From Brevibacillus ruminantium (GTDB lineage: Bacteria > Bacillota > Bacilli > Brevibacillales > Brevibacillaceae): a stretch of DNA of 64,000 bases. The stretch covers positions 2,987,001 through 3,051,000 of the forward strand of contig NZ_CP098755.1 of assembly GCF_023746555.1 (NCBI RefSeq), read 5' to 3'. Below are positions 8,121 through 16,652 of this stretch, one piece after another (the first letter of the stretch is position 1; each line of letters begins with the position of its first letter). The translations under genes and the position numbers were made by a program. The notes below the pieces were generated by a model. That model worked only from the letters and a program-made list of their open reading frames with translations, made no database searches and was not told the origin of the DNA.

Positions 8121-9121
8121 ATTACGAGGTAAAGCTGTTGGGAGAAGAAGACAACGACGCCCTGCTTGAGCTGGCAGCGACCTCCGATACGGGGAATGAC
8201 CTGTTCCGGGTAGATCGTTCACCAGATTTTTTCGCGTTGGGAAAAAGCTGGGGGGAGTCCACCTATTACGGATTATGGCGTAAAAAGCGTTTGATCGGTT
8301 GTCTGGGGACGACCCAAATGTTTCGCTTTATCCATGGTGAGAAAGTTCCGTCCATTTACCTACATGATTTTCGCCTTCATCCTCAATTCACACACACGCG
8401 GGCCTATTATCGGCTGGTGAGTGAGGTGGTTGACCAGCTCAAACAGAAGCAGGAATGGGTGTATGGCATCGTCTGGGACAGCAACCAGCATCAATCCTCC
8501 CTCGTGCGCGGAGAAAGATTGTTTCCCGAGGCAGTTTCCGCCGGGCAAACGGTTCATCTGGGCATGCCGCTTTTCATGCCTCTGTCAGGAGATTGGAAGA
8601 GCGTGGAGGAAATTTTACCGGAAGACGCTTGGCTGTATTATCAAAATTGGGCTGTGCACCGTGATTTTGCCTACGCTGATCGGGATCGTTATCTGGATCA
8701 GAGTGGCCCGTTTCTCGGGTTTAGGCGAGGGGGCCAAATCGAAGCTGTCACGAAAGTGGTCGACCAAACCGCGGTTCGCAAACTGATCGTCTCCCGTTCG
8801 CTCCCCTTTCCGCTGCGAGTGCTGCATGCACCGTTTCGACTGCGCCAGGCTGCCCGTTTACCCGAGACTGGCGAAGAATTTCATCACGTGTACCTCGCTC
8901 ATTATGCCAGTGTGAACCAAAAGGATCGACGTCCCGCCTTTTTCGCCTACCTGTCACGTCGTTACCATCAGCAGTACTCCTATGGTTTTGCGGGCTTGTC
9001 TCAGCAGGAGGCTGCACCGTATCGCCATCCCTTGGCGATCAAGCTGGGGTCATCCACGTATGTCTACGGATCGGTGCCGCGCGGCCTCACGCTTTTGGCA
9101 CATGAACTTACTTTAATGTAG
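8117..9121 (+). CDS. GNAT-superfamily protein (operon gene 3)
   Basis: A 334-residue cytoplasmic protein. The N-terminal half looks like a GNAT acyltransferase: a GCLGTTQM strand followed by SIYLHDFRLHPQF and an ARAYYRLVSEVVDQL helix fits the beta4-alpha3 acyl-CoA-binding region. The C-terminal half could be a second, degenerate GNAT-like domain. The GTG start at 8117 shares a GTGA overlap with the stop of the upstream DUF3419 gene; the same frame is open further upstream but with no ribosome site. Only ten bases separate it from the next gene, which has a near-perfect AGGAGG. Acyl or aminoacyl transfer to a small molecule is the natural guess; the substrate is unknown. Confidence 0.75.
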   Translation: MNYEVKLLGEEDNDALLELAATSDTGNDLFRVDRSPDFFALGKSWGESTYYGLWRKKRLIGCLGTTQMFRFIHGEKVPSIYLHDFRLHPQFTHTRAYYRLVSEVVDQLKQKQEWVYGIVWDSNQHQSSLVRGERLFPEAVSAGQTVHLGMPLFMPLSGDWKSVEEILPEDAWLYYQNWAVHRDFAYADRDRYLDQSGPFLGFRRGGQIEAVTKVVDQTAVRKLIVSRSLPFPLRVLHAPFRLRQAARLPETGEEFHHVYLAHYASVNQKDRRPAFFAYLSRRYHQQYSYGFAGLSQQEAAPYRHPLAIKLGSSTYVYGSVPRGLTLLAHELTLM

Positions 9122-9130
9122 GAGGAAAAC

Positions 9131-9817
9131 ATGACCGAATCCTATCGCCAAATCAAGCAGCTCGTCCACGAGCTTTTCACTCAGACAAAAGTTGAAAATC
9201 ACCCGCTTTTTCAAGCGCTGCGCCAGAATCAGCTGACAGCAGCACAGGCCAAAGAAGCAGCGCTGCAAACCTATCACGTCGTCGAACATTTTCCGCGCTT
9301 CCTGTCAGCGATTGTTACCAATATCCCCGATTATCGACTCCGCATGCCGCTGGTTGAAAATCTGTTTGAAGAGCATGGCAGAATGGACGTGGCGCATGTT
9401 CATTTAGAAACCTATAAACTGTTTCTGCACGGGATCGGTGTCACTAAAGATGAGCTTCAGCAAAGCTCCCCCTGTATCGGAGTTATCGCCTATAACCGCG
9501 CTTTGATCGACCTGTGCCTGCATCATCCCTATCCGGAAGGCCTTGGCGCACTGGGCGTCATCGAAGAAATTGTGGCCCGTGTCTCCCCACTGGTGGGTGC
9601 TTATGCCACAGCGGAATACGGCGGCAAACCAGACCTCGCCCATTTTACCGATCATGAAGTGCTGGATGTCACGCATGCCAATGAAATTTATGAGGTCGCC
9701 TCCCGCGTCTACGAGGGCAAAAACAAGCTGCTTGTCGAGCGCGGGCTGCAGCTGGGGATGTACTATCACACGCGTCTTTATACGGACATCTTGCATCATT
9801 TGGATACGTTGGCATAA
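9131..9817 (+). CDS. Heme-oxygenase-like diiron oxidase (HDO / PqqC-TenA fold)
   Basis: A 228-residue all-helical protein of the iron-containing redox enzyme family, to which CADD, UndA, BesC and SznF belong. These use a non-heme diiron centre and oxygen to cleave or oxidise small molecules. Candidate ligands follow the family spacing: Glu81 and His91 in one helix pair, Glu146, and the HxxxDxxH pattern His175, Asp179, His182. Translation starts at ATG 9131 with AGGAGG five bases upstream, the best ribosome site of the operon. It is the last gene and a strong terminator follows. With the DUF3419 transferase upstream, oxidation of an aminocarboxypropyl-containing product is plausible but unproven. 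Confidence 0.85.
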   Translation: MTESYRQIKQLVHELFTQTKVENHPLFQALRQNQLTAAQAKEAALQTYHVVEHFPRFLSAIVTNIPDYRLRMPLVENLFEEHGRMDVAHVHLETYKLFLHGIGVTKDELQQSSPCIGVIAYNRALIDLCLHHPYPEGLGALGVIEEIVARVSPLVGAYATAEYGGKPDLAHFTDHEVLDVTHANEIYEVASRVYEGKNKLLVERGLQLGMYYHTRLYTDILHHLDTLA

Positions 9818-9874
9818 ACGGAGCAAAACCGGAGCCAATAACAGGATGATCGATTTACAAAGGGAATCAGCAAG

Positions 9875-9903
9875 AAAGGTGGCCGTTATCAGCCACCTTT
9901 TTC
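9875..9903 (+). terminator. Terminator of the DUF3419/HDO operon
   Basis: Nine-base stem AAAGGTGGC (9875-9883) with GCCACCTTT (9892-9900), followed by T-rich sequence. The opposite strand also carries a weaker T-run, so it may serve the convergent gene at 9937 as well. Confidence 0.85.
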
Positions 9904-9936
9904 TTCTGCTCCACTAATATCCCGAACCTCAGCCTG

Positions 9937-10551
9937 TCAATTTTCTTTTTTTCCGTACCGACTCTCCCACTGCTCTCTCCATGCTTGAAAAGCAAGACCG
10001 GTCACTTCCTCCAGTGTTTTTCCCTCCAGACTGTATGGGCCGCCATACAATAGTTCTTCGGAATGAGGCATCGACGTGCCGCCTATGACCTCTTCGCCGT
10101 TTAGCATCACAACGATATCGGTCTTCTCATATTCATCCGTCTTAGATTCCAGATCGAGCGGATGATTGCTGACGATAAATTTGTAGAAAAGAATCTCTTT
10201 CCCCAGGTAGATATCGGGCTTTACCTGCTGCAAGGCCCAAGTCACGCTTTGGTGTGACGCCAACTCTTCCCCAGTCAGCGTATAGGAGTGAACTAAGCCC
10301 TCAGATTTTTCGATCACATACCCTTTCTCCGTTAGATACTGAGCGGCGATCTGGATGAGCGGGTCCGTCGATGCTTCCTGCTTTGACTTGGCCCATGATA
10401 ATGTGACATTGCCCAGCACCATCACGAGAATGATCGCCAATGCCCACAGAATGGGCTTTCCTGACCGGCGTTGTCTTTGACCATCGCTTTGCTCAGCATG
10501 TCTTCGTGCCGCACTTTGCTCGGTTTTTCTTCTTGAGTCGTTTCCTCTCAT
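9937..10551 (-). CDS. Single-pass membrane protein, extracytoplasmic domain of unknown function
   Basis: The 204-residue protein has a basic, Arg/Gln-rich N-terminal tail of about 32 residues, one transmembrane helix at about 34-54, and an extracytoplasmic domain of roughly 150 residues. The topology is therefore N-in, C-out. The domain is mixed alpha/beta with a DPLIQIAAQYLTEKGY start and a conserved-looking KTDIVVMLNG strand; I do not recognise a characterised family. The start at 10551 has a GGGGTAGAGGGA purine-rich site. It is convergent with the HDO operon and divergent from trhO. No operon partner is visible. Confidence 0.75.
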   Translation of the reverse strand: MRGNDSRRKTEQSAARRHAEQSDGQRQRRSGKPILWALAIILVMVLGNVTLSWAKSKQEASTDPLIQIAAQYLTEKGYVIEKSEGLVHSYTLTGEELASHQSVTWALQQVKPDIYLGKEILFYKFIVSNHPLDLESKTDEYEKTDIVVMLNGEEVIGGTSMPHSEELLYGGPYSLEGKTLEEVTGLAFQAWREQWESRYGKKEN

Positions 10552-10712
10552 TCCCTCTACCCCTTTTCATTACTCCCTCTACTATAAATACCAAATCCAA
10601 ACCTTCTGTTCCTTATTTTGCTATATTATACCGTCGTCCTGCCCCGGAATAAAGATTGTCAAAAAAATATCATTTCCATCCAGCCTTTTTTTCAGCAAAA
10701 TCTTTTTACCTG

Positions 10713-10721
10713 TGCTATAAT
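10713..10721 (+). promoter_or_regulatory. Extended -10 promoter of trhO
   Basis: TGCTATAAT carries a perfect TATAAT (10716-10721) with the TG of an extended -10. The -35 region is poor, which extended -10 promoters tolerate. It lies 50 bases upstream of the chosen trhO start. Confidence 0.6.
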
Positions 10722-10770
10722 CACGGATGCACCGCTAAAATCAAATAGGCTGGAAAGGGTGAATTGTACC

Positions 10771-11712
10771 TTGCAAGTACAAAAACCGTATCGCATTCTG
10801 CTTTACTACAAGTATGTCCATCTCGACAACTACGAGGAGTATGCGGCTGAGCATCTCCAATTCTGCAAGGAACTCGGGCTGAAAGGACGCATTATCGTCG
10901 CCCCCGAGGGATTGAACGGAACTGTCTCCGGAACCGTGGAACAGACCGACGCTTACATGGAGTTCGTCCGAAAAGACCCGCGCTTCGCGGATATCTGGTT
11001 TAAAATAGATGAGTCTGACGAACATGCGTTTAAGAAAATGTTCGTCCGCGCGAAAAAAGAATTGGTGACTTGGCGCCTGGAGGATGATTTCCATCCGACC
11101 GAGCTGACCGGAAAATACCTGAACCCCAAAGAGTTTTACAATATGCTGCAACAACATGATGTCATTGTCATCGACGGCCGGAACGACTACGAATACGATC
11201 TGGGTCACTTCCGGGGAGCGATTCGCCCAGGGGTTGAGTCTTCCCGCGAATTCCCCGAGTGGATTCGGGAAAATCTGAGTCAATTCAAGGACAAAAAGGT
11301 ACTCACCTACTGTACGGGCGGGATTCGCTGCGAAAAACTGTCCGGGATTCTATTGAAAGAAGGCTTTGAAGATGTGTATCAATTGCACGGCGGTATCGTG
11401 ACGTACGGGAAAGACCCTGAAGTACAGGGCCGCCTGTGGGATGGCAAATGCTACGTGTTTGACGAACGGATTTCCGTCAAGATCAACCACACGGACGAAG
11501 ATGTTGTCGTGAGCACATGCTACTATTGCGGAAAGCCGGAGGATCGCTATCTGAACTGCGCGAACCCCTTCTGCAACAAGCAGCATTTCTGCTGCACGGA
11601 GTGTGAGAAGAAGTACAAACGCTCCTGCTCCGATGAATGCCGCGAGCATCCGCGTAACCGCTATGTAGAAGAAGAAAACGCCGACCTGCAACCAGCAGGC
11701 GCAAAGGAATAA
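10771..11712 (+). CDS. trhO: tRNA uridine(34) hydroxylase, rhodanese family
   Basis: TrhO (YceA/YbfQ family) uses oxygen to form 5-hydroxyuridine at tRNA wobble position 34. Residues about 1-100 form the N-terminal domain typical of the family. A rhodanese domain follows with the catalytic loop CTGGIRCEK, Cys181 being the active cysteine, and then a C-terminal cysteine-rich stretch with CYYCG and CCTEC pairs that probably binds zinc. I chose the TTG at 10771 because GGAAAGGG lies ten bases upstream; an in-frame GTG at 10759 has the purine run too close, and longer upstream frames lie over the promoter. The length of 313 residues agrees with the family. Confidence 0.92.
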   Translation: MQVQKPYRILLYYKYVHLDNYEEYAAEHLQFCKELGLKGRIIVAPEGLNGTVSGTVEQTDAYMEFVRKDPRFADIWFKIDESDEHAFKKMFVRAKKELVTWRLEDDFHPTELTGKYLNPKEFYNMLQQHDVIVIDGRNDYEYDLGHFRGAIRPGVESSREFPEWIRENLSQFKDKKVLTYCTGGIRCEKLSGILLKEGFEDVYQLHGGIVTYGKDPEVQGRLWDGKCYVFDERISVKINHTDEDVVVSTCYYCGKPEDRYLNCANPFCNKQHFCCTECEKKYKRSCSDECREHPRNRYVEEENADLQPAGAKE

Positions 11713-11742
11713 AGCCCGCGTAATTCTTGCGTATACGTAGGA

Positions 11743-11779
11743 AGAGACTGATCGACATGCTGCGATCAGTCTCTTTTTT
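11743..11779 (+). terminator. Terminator of trhO
   Basis: Twelve-base stem AGAGACTGATCG (11743-11754) with CGATCAGTCTCT (11763-11774) and a following T-run. Confidence 0.9.
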
Positions 11780-11948
11780 CTGCCCTGACAAAGAGTGCTT
11801 CCCAGGAGAAAGGGTTTCTACCTCTGTCTCTCGAAAACCTATTGCAGGAGAAAAAGGCCTATCTGCCCGAGAGTCAGCAGTCGCGTTGGACTTGCACTCA
11901 TCCTTCACGTCAATTTATGTACTCATCATCATAAAAGGAGGAACCAAA

Positions 11949-13394
11949 ATGAACCCGTTATGGGAAACCAGCATACGCGACTTGCAAAAAGCGCTGCGAT
12001 CCGGCGAACTGACAAGCCGGGAGCTTGTCCTTGGTTACCTGCAGCGTATTCAAGAGCATGAAAAGCAAGGCGCTTCTCTCCACGCGATTTCTGAGCTGAA
12101 CCCGCAAGCCCTGCAATTGGCAGACGCGCTGGATCGGGAAAGGCGTATCCGCGGAGAACGCGGCCCGCTGCACGGCATCCCGATTCTCATCAAAGACAAT
12201 ATCGCTACTGCCGATCAGATGCACACAACCGCAGGTTCTCTCGCCCTCGCAGACTCCTACGCGGCTCGTGACGCATATTTGGTTGAAAAACTGCGGCAGG
12301 CGGGAGCCATTCTTCTGGGCAAGACCAACATGACGGAATGGGCAAACTTTATGTCGCATGACATGCCAAACGGCTACAGCTCCCGTGGTGGTCAAGTGCG
12401 CAATCCATATGCTCCCGGACTTTTTGATTGCGGAGGCTCCAGTTCTGGCTCCGGCGCCGCAGTGGCTGCGGGTTTTACAGCGGCCGCTGTAGGAACGGAA
12501 ACCTCCGGCTCTATTCTAAATCCCGCAGCCAACCATTCTTTAGTTGGGATCAAGCCGACGGTCGGGCTGATCAGCCGGAGCGGAATCATTCCGATCGCGG
12601 TCAGTCAGGACACGCCTGGCCCTATGGCCCGTACGGTAGAAGACGCTGCGATTCTGCTGGGGACGATGACGGGCGTGGACGAGCACGATCCGGCGACCCG
12701 TGCCAGCCAAGGACTCTCTCATTATGACTATACACCTTTTCTGAATAAAAACGGACTTCGCGGAGCTCGCATCGGGGTAGTCCGATCCTTTGCCGGAAAC
12801 GATATGAGTGAGGATCAACAGCTTCTCTATCAAGCTGCTCTCACAATCCTGGAGGCCCAGGGAGCGATGCTGGTACACGACATTTCTTTTCCGTTTGATG
12901 ACAGTATCGACGATCCCACGGTCCTGTTCCACGAGTTCAAATCAGGTGTAAATGCTTATCTGTCCAGCCTGCCAGCATCTTTCCCGCTGCGGACGCTCAA
13001 GGACGTGATCGCCTGGAACAAAGAGCATGCAGAGGAAGCACTTCGCTACGGCCAGGACATCCTGGAGCGCTCTGAGGGGTTGAGCGGTTCGTTGACCGAA
13101 CCTGATTATCTCGCGAGTCGACTGCGGGATCTAACTCTCTCGCGAACAGAGGGATTGGATGCACTCTTTCATGACCATCAGCTAGACTGCGTGCTCTTTC
13201 CTCACGATTTCGGAGAAGTCGTAGGGGCCAAGGCTGGCTATCCCTCGATTACGGTTCCAGCCGGCTATGAGCCCTCTGGCAAGCCGTTCGGGATCATGTT
13301 TACCGGAAGGGCATTCAGCGAGCCTCAGCTCATCCGGATTGGATACGCTTATGAACAAGCCAGCTTGCTCCGAAGACCACCGCTTCTGGTTTGA
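11949..13394 (+). CDS. Amidase signature family hydrolase
   Basis: A 481-residue cytoplasmic amidase related to GatA but without gatB or gatC nearby, so it is probably a free amidase rather than a tRNA amidotransferase subunit. The Ser-cisSer-Lys triad is visible: Lys82 in LIKDNIA, the cis-serine among Ser164-166 in GGSSSGSG, and the nucleophile Ser188 in GTETSGSI. The usual GGS around the nucleophile is SGS here. The ATG at 11949 has GGAGGAACC upstream. No substrate can be deduced from context, because it stands alone between two hairpins. Annotation as Asp/Glu-tRNA amidotransferase A would be an overcall. Confidence 0.88.
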   Translation: MNPLWETSIRDLQKALRSGELTSRELVLGYLQRIQEHEKQGASLHAISELNPQALQLADALDRERRIRGERGPLHGIPILIKDNIATADQMHTTAGSLALADSYAARDAYLVEKLRQAGAILLGKTNMTEWANFMSHDMPNGYSSRGGQVRNPYAPGLFDCGGSSSGSGAAVAAGFTAAAVGTETSGSILNPAANHSLVGIKPTVGLISRSGIIPIAVSQDTPGPMARTVEDAAILLGTMTGVDEHDPATRASQGLSHYDYTPFLNKNGLRGARIGVVRSFAGNDMSEDQQLLYQAALTILEAQGAMLVHDISFPFDDSIDDPTVLFHEFKSGVNAYLSSLPASFPLRTLKDVIAWNKEHAEEALRYGQDILERSEGLSGSLTEPDYLASRLRDLTLSRTEGLDALFHDHQLDCVLFPHDFGEVVGAKAGYPSITVPAGYEPSGKPFGIMFTGRAFSEPQLIRIGYAYEQASLLRRPPLLV

Positions 13395-13417
13395 TCAACC
13401 GAGAAGAAAAAGAAACA

Positions 13418-13461
13418 GGGCAAGAAGGATGAGCATCAGTACAGCTCGTCCCTTCTTGCCC
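13418..13461 (+). terminator. Likely terminator hairpin after the amidase gene
   Basis: An eleven-base inverted repeat GGGCAAGAAGG (13418-13428) and CCTTCTTGCCC (13451-13461) with an extra inner GAGC/GCTC pairing. The T-rich tail is interrupted, so termination may be weak. Confidence 0.55.
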
Positions 13462-13503
13462 TCCTGTCTTGTTGTGCTGGCCTGATATGGTTTACAAACG
13501 TGT

Positions 13504-13977
13504 TTACATTGCGTTTGAATCCGATTCTGCCTTGTTTAGCTTATCCTGAAACAGCTGCCCCAGGATACTCACATCCACATCCCAATTGTTCTCTCCATAG
13601 TGAATGGATGCCTTGCTGTCCCCTTTTTTTCCGGTTATGCGAAGACTCTTGCTCTTCATCTCATAGCTGCCATCGTCATGAAACGTAATGGTTGCATCTT
13701 TCAGCTCTTTTTCCACCAAGGGAACCACCGTGCTCTCCAGGGCATCCTGCGTGGTCTGAACAGCGGAGCGCCCCATGTCGATCACCTGTTCCGGTGAAAA
13801 TTGAAAAACAAGCACCAGGACGATCGCGATGACGACAAACACGGAAACAATCCGAAACAAACTCTTCACAATTAACTGTAGAATAATGATCAGCACAATT
13901 GCTCCGATGACAATCGGCCAGTAATCTGTTGCCAGATGGATCAGTTGCTCCACGTCCATCAACTCCTTCATTTCCAT
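13504..13977 (-). CDS. Two-helix membrane protein of unknown function
   Basis: About 157 residues. Two adjacent hydrophobic helices (about residues 20-37 and 42-58) with a short basic turn between them, SLFR, are followed by an extracytoplasmic or cytoplasmic tail of about 100 residues containing DDGSYEMKSKSLRITGKKG. I do not recognise a named family. The start is uncertain: ATG codons occur at 13977, 13971 and 13959, and the only good purine run (AAGGAG) lies three bases before the last. It stands alone between the amidase terminator and the yheCD terminator. Confidence 0.65.
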   Translation of the reverse strand: MEMKELMDVEQLIHLATDYWPIVIGAIVLIIILQLIVKSLFRIVSVFVVIAIVLVLVFQFSPEQVIDMGRSAVQTTQDALESTVVPLVEKELKDATITFHDDGSYEMKSKSLRITGKKGDSKASIHYGENNWDVDVSILGQLFQDKLNKAESDSNAM

Positions 13978-14107
13978 TCTGTCCAAAAGGGTGCATGTCC
14001 TAACCCTGTTTGATCATACATACCGTCCACTTCACTAATGAAATACGGATGAACCTGATCATATGTTACAAAAAGTCTTACAGATAGCTAATTAATTTTC
14101 TTTACAG

Positions 14108-14137
14108 AAAAACAAAAACGGCGCCATCACCGCGCCG
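14108..14137 (-). terminator. Terminator overlapping the end of the yheCD-type gene
   Basis: Stem CGGCGC (14119-14124) with GCGCCG (14132-14137) followed on the minus strand by TTTTTGTTTTT. The stop codon at 14127 lies in the loop. Confidence 0.85.
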
Positions 14138-15236
14138 CCTTGTCTGTTGTTCCTGCCGTTTTTGGGGCAAAAGGGAATCCTGCCAGAAACATGGCGTACT
14201 GAATGGGGCGTTGTATCGCTTCCTTATACTGCCGGCTCTGCCCCATTTCGCGGAAAATTTCCCTGCCCGGCTTCGGATTGACCTCGATCAGCCAGGCATT
14301 TCCCTCGACATCGATCCCGATATCCAGCCCCATCTCCATCATGCGACCAAAATGATTTTCAATGGTTTCCACCGTTTGAAAGGCAAGACGCTCACAATCT
14401 GCGAGAATCGCCGCGGTTCGTTGTTCACCAAAATGACGGGTCAAAAAGGTCCGGGCGAGGACTGCTTTGCCACCGCCGTGGAGATTGGAGGTCGCACTCT
14501 TGGCTCCGCCGACACGCATCCCAGCTCCGGTTATCCTCCATTGCCCTTCTCCGTCTTTTTGAATCAACAGGCGCATGTCCACGGCCCGATCCGGCACCAA
14601 GTCCAAATGAAGGCCTTGCTGGACAATATATCTGTCGCGTGTTGCCCATTTCTTCACTTTGTTTTGAACAGATGCAAGCTGTCCGAGCTGTGTGGACACA
14701 CGTGATCGTTGTGCATCCCTGCCGAGAAGCTGATAGCCATTCATCTTCTTTTCTACGGAGAGGATATTCCGTCCCCCTGTACCATTAACCGGTTTCACAT
14801 AAATCATGGCGTGGCGCCGCAGCATGCGTTCCAAATTGACCTGATTGTAAAGCACGGTTTCCGGCAGCCAGGGGTGCATCTTGGTATCTTTCCACAGCAC
14901 CTCGTGCACTTTCCATTTATTCGCCAGACGATTATTGGCGTAGAGAAAATCGCTGGCTTTGCGAAAAGCCACGTACTGCTTAAATGCCGGACCCGGAGAA
15001 TACCGATAGCGGTCAATCACTGCATCGGGACGCGGAAACATGCGCGGTTGCCACCCCTTTTTCGTCGGAAGAAAGCCGCGCACCTGCTTGCCGTTTGCCA
15101 ATACATCCGCTGGTGAGAACAAAAATACGGTACAGCCGAGTTCATCCCCGGCCTGGATCATTTTGCGGAAATAGACAGGCTCGGCAAATTTTCTGCCCTC
15201 CCGCCAGGTCAGTATGCCGATGATGGGTCGTTTCAT
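14127..15236 (-). CDS. YheC/YheD-family spore-coat-associated ATP-grasp protein
   Basis: A 369-residue protein of the YheCD family, known from Bacillus as endospore coat-associated. Its C-terminal two thirds form an ATP-grasp fold: KPVNGTGGRN at about 148-157 is the phosphate-binding strand and loop, and GNAWLIEVNPKPGR near 324-337 carries the Glu and Asn that bind magnesium-ATP. ATP-grasp enzymes ligate carboxylates to amines or thiols; the natural substrate of YheCD proteins is not established. The ATG at 15236 follows GAGAGGGTGGT. It is 38 bases downstream of the pseudouridine synthase gene and may be read from it. Confidence 0.85.
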   Translation of the reverse strand: MKRPIIGILTWREGRKFAEPVYFRKMIQAGDELGCTVFLFSPADVLANGKQVRGFLPTKKGWQPRMFPRPDAVIDRYRYSPGPAFKQYVAFRKASDFLYANNRLANKWKVHEVLWKDTKMHPWLPETVLYNQVNLERMLRRHAMIYVKPVNGTGGRNILSVEKKMNGYQLLGRDAQRSRVSTQLGQLASVQNKVKKWATRDRYIVQQGLHLDLVPDRAVDMRLLIQKDGEGQWRITGAGMRVGGAKSATSNLHGGGKAVLARTFLTRHFGEQRTAAILADCERLAFQTVETIENHFGRMMEMGLDIGIDVEGNAWLIEVNPKPGREIFREMGQSRQYKEAIQRPIQYAMFLAGFPFAPKTAGTTDKAAR

Positions 15237-15273
15237 CCTACCACCCTCTCTGCTTGCTTCCCTGGCAGTTTAT

Positions 15274-16203
15274 TCAGCTTCTCTTCGATTGGCGATTCAT
15301 AAGTACGGTTTCCAGTTTTCGCAGATCTGGAGGCAGCGGTGCGAAAACCTCCCGCGGCTCTTCGTCAAACGGATGAACAAACCGAAGCGCAAATGCGTGC
15401 AGCGCTTGCCTGTTCAAAAGTTCAGCCTTGCCCCCATAGAGGACGTCGCCAATCAGGGGATAGCCTAGATAACTAAGGTGTACCCGGATTTGGTGCGTTC
15501 TCCCTGTTTCAAGCTCACACTCCAGCTTGGTCGCGTGGTGAAAATGCTGTGTCACATGAAAATGGGTGACAGCGTGATCGCCACCTGGGGTCACACGTCT
15601 GCGATTTGGATGTGAACGATCCTTGCCGATCGGCTCGGCAATTTTTCCGCTGCTTTGTGTGAGCTTGCCATGCACGTACGCGACATAGCATCGCTTGATC
15701 TTCCGCTCACGCAAAAACTCGTCCAGCCGTGCAGAGGCCAACGGGTGTTTGGCATACATGACCGCACCCGAGGTTTCTTGATCCAGCCGGTGAACATGGC
15801 GTACACGCGCCTGCAGACCGGTTTGCTGAAAATACCCTGCAACGAGGTGATCGAGTGTCCCTTGATGATGCTTTTCCGTCGGATGCAGCAGTACTCCGGC
15901 CGGCTTGTTCACAACGAGGAGATGGTCGTCTTCGTACAAAACTTCGAGACCGCCAAAGGCAGGCTCGACACCAAGGGGCTCAGGCGGACAGAGTCTTGCC
16001 CTGAGTTCTTGCCCTTCCCTTACCTTCACATGCTGTGCGATCGGGCTTTCGTCCAGCAGCAATCCTTTTTCCTGGAACAGCAGATGAACCTGTTTTTTGG
16101 GCCATTTCCACACTTCTCTGAGAAGATGGCCGATCGGCACGTCATGAACCTCATCCGGAATCGTTCCGATCAGCCACTCTCCCTGTTTCGTCATTGGTAT
16201 CAT
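15274..16203 (-). CDS. RluA-family pseudouridine synthase
   Basis: A 309-residue enzyme that isomerises specific uridines in rRNA or tRNA to pseudouridine. The catalytic aspartate is Asp141 in HRLDQETSG, and later strands show the GRTHQIRVHL motif typical of RluA/RluD proteins. Residues about 15-75 may form a small S4-like RNA-binding domain (VPIGHLLREVW ... VREGQELRA). The ATG at 16203 follows GGAG ten bases upstream; a longer frame reaches 16230 without a ribosome site. The target base cannot be assigned from the sequence; relatives in Bacillus include YhcT, YjbO and YlyB. Confidence 0.9.
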   Translation of the reverse strand: MIPMTKQGEWLIGTIPDEVHDVPIGHLLREVWKWPKKQVHLLFQEKGLLLDESPIAQHVKVREGQELRARLCPPEPLGVEPAFGGLEVLYEDDHLLVVNKPAGVLLHPTEKHHQGTLDHLVAGYFQQTGLQARVRHVHRLDQETSGAVMYAKHPLASARLDEFLRERKIKRCYVAYVHGKLTQSSGKIAEPIGKDRSHPNRRRVTPGGDHAVTHFHVTQHFHHATKLECELETGRTHQIRVHLSYLGYPLIGDVLYGGKAELLNRQALHAFALRFVHPFDEEPREVFAPLPPDLRKLETVLMNRQSKRS

Positions 16204-16247
16204 GAAAGATGATCTCCTACATGCATGCATTCATGTTCTCGATGAGC

Positions 16248-16595
16248 TTACGCTTGCTCCAAGCTTTCACTGATCTGGATTGTACGGTCGAGAAAATGTT
16301 CAATCTCATCCCGGCTTTTGCCGAGCTTGCTGACAAAGCGGATCAGTTCTTTCCCTTTAGCAAAAGCAATAAAGCTGGGAATCCCAAACACATCAAGCTG
16401 CTGGGAAAGCTCCGGCAACGTATCGCGGTTAATCGCGATCATATCAATCTTTTCTTTGTACGACTCTTCGACTGCCGGCATGAACGGGTCGATGCGATGG
16501 CAGTCCGGGCACCAATCTGTAAAAAATTTCACCACAACGGGTTTATCTTGCCCAATCATCTCGTTGAATTCTGCTTCAGTCTTGATTTCTCTCAT
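16248..16595 (-). CDS. Thioredoxin-like protein with WCPDC active site
   Basis: A 115-residue thioredoxin fold with the active site WCPDC (28-32) in place of the classic WCGPC, and the cis-proline in FGIPSF. This resembles the YdbP/YtpP group of Bacillus thioredoxin-like proteins. In a bacillithiol-using cell such proteins may reduce mixed disulfides; that is inference. Translation starts at ATG with AGGAGG ten bases upstream. It lies 44 bases upstream of the pseudouridine synthase gene on the same strand. No signal peptide is present, so it is cytoplasmic. Confidence 0.9.
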   Translation of the reverse strand: MREIKTEAEFNEMIGQDKPVVVKFFTDWCPDCHRIDPFMPAVEESYKEKIDMIAINRDTLPELSQQLDVFGIPSFIAFAKGKELIRFVSKLGKSRDEIEHFLDRTIQISESLEQA

Positions 16596-16652
16596 GACCA
16601 GTACGCCTCCTGTTTTTTCGATGTAATCAGTGTAGCACAGCCAAAGATTTGG

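Noticed and set aside
11949..13394. Annotation of the amidase as GatA
   Set aside because: gatC and gatB are absent nearby and the nucleophile motif is SGS instead of GGS, so only amidase is claimed.
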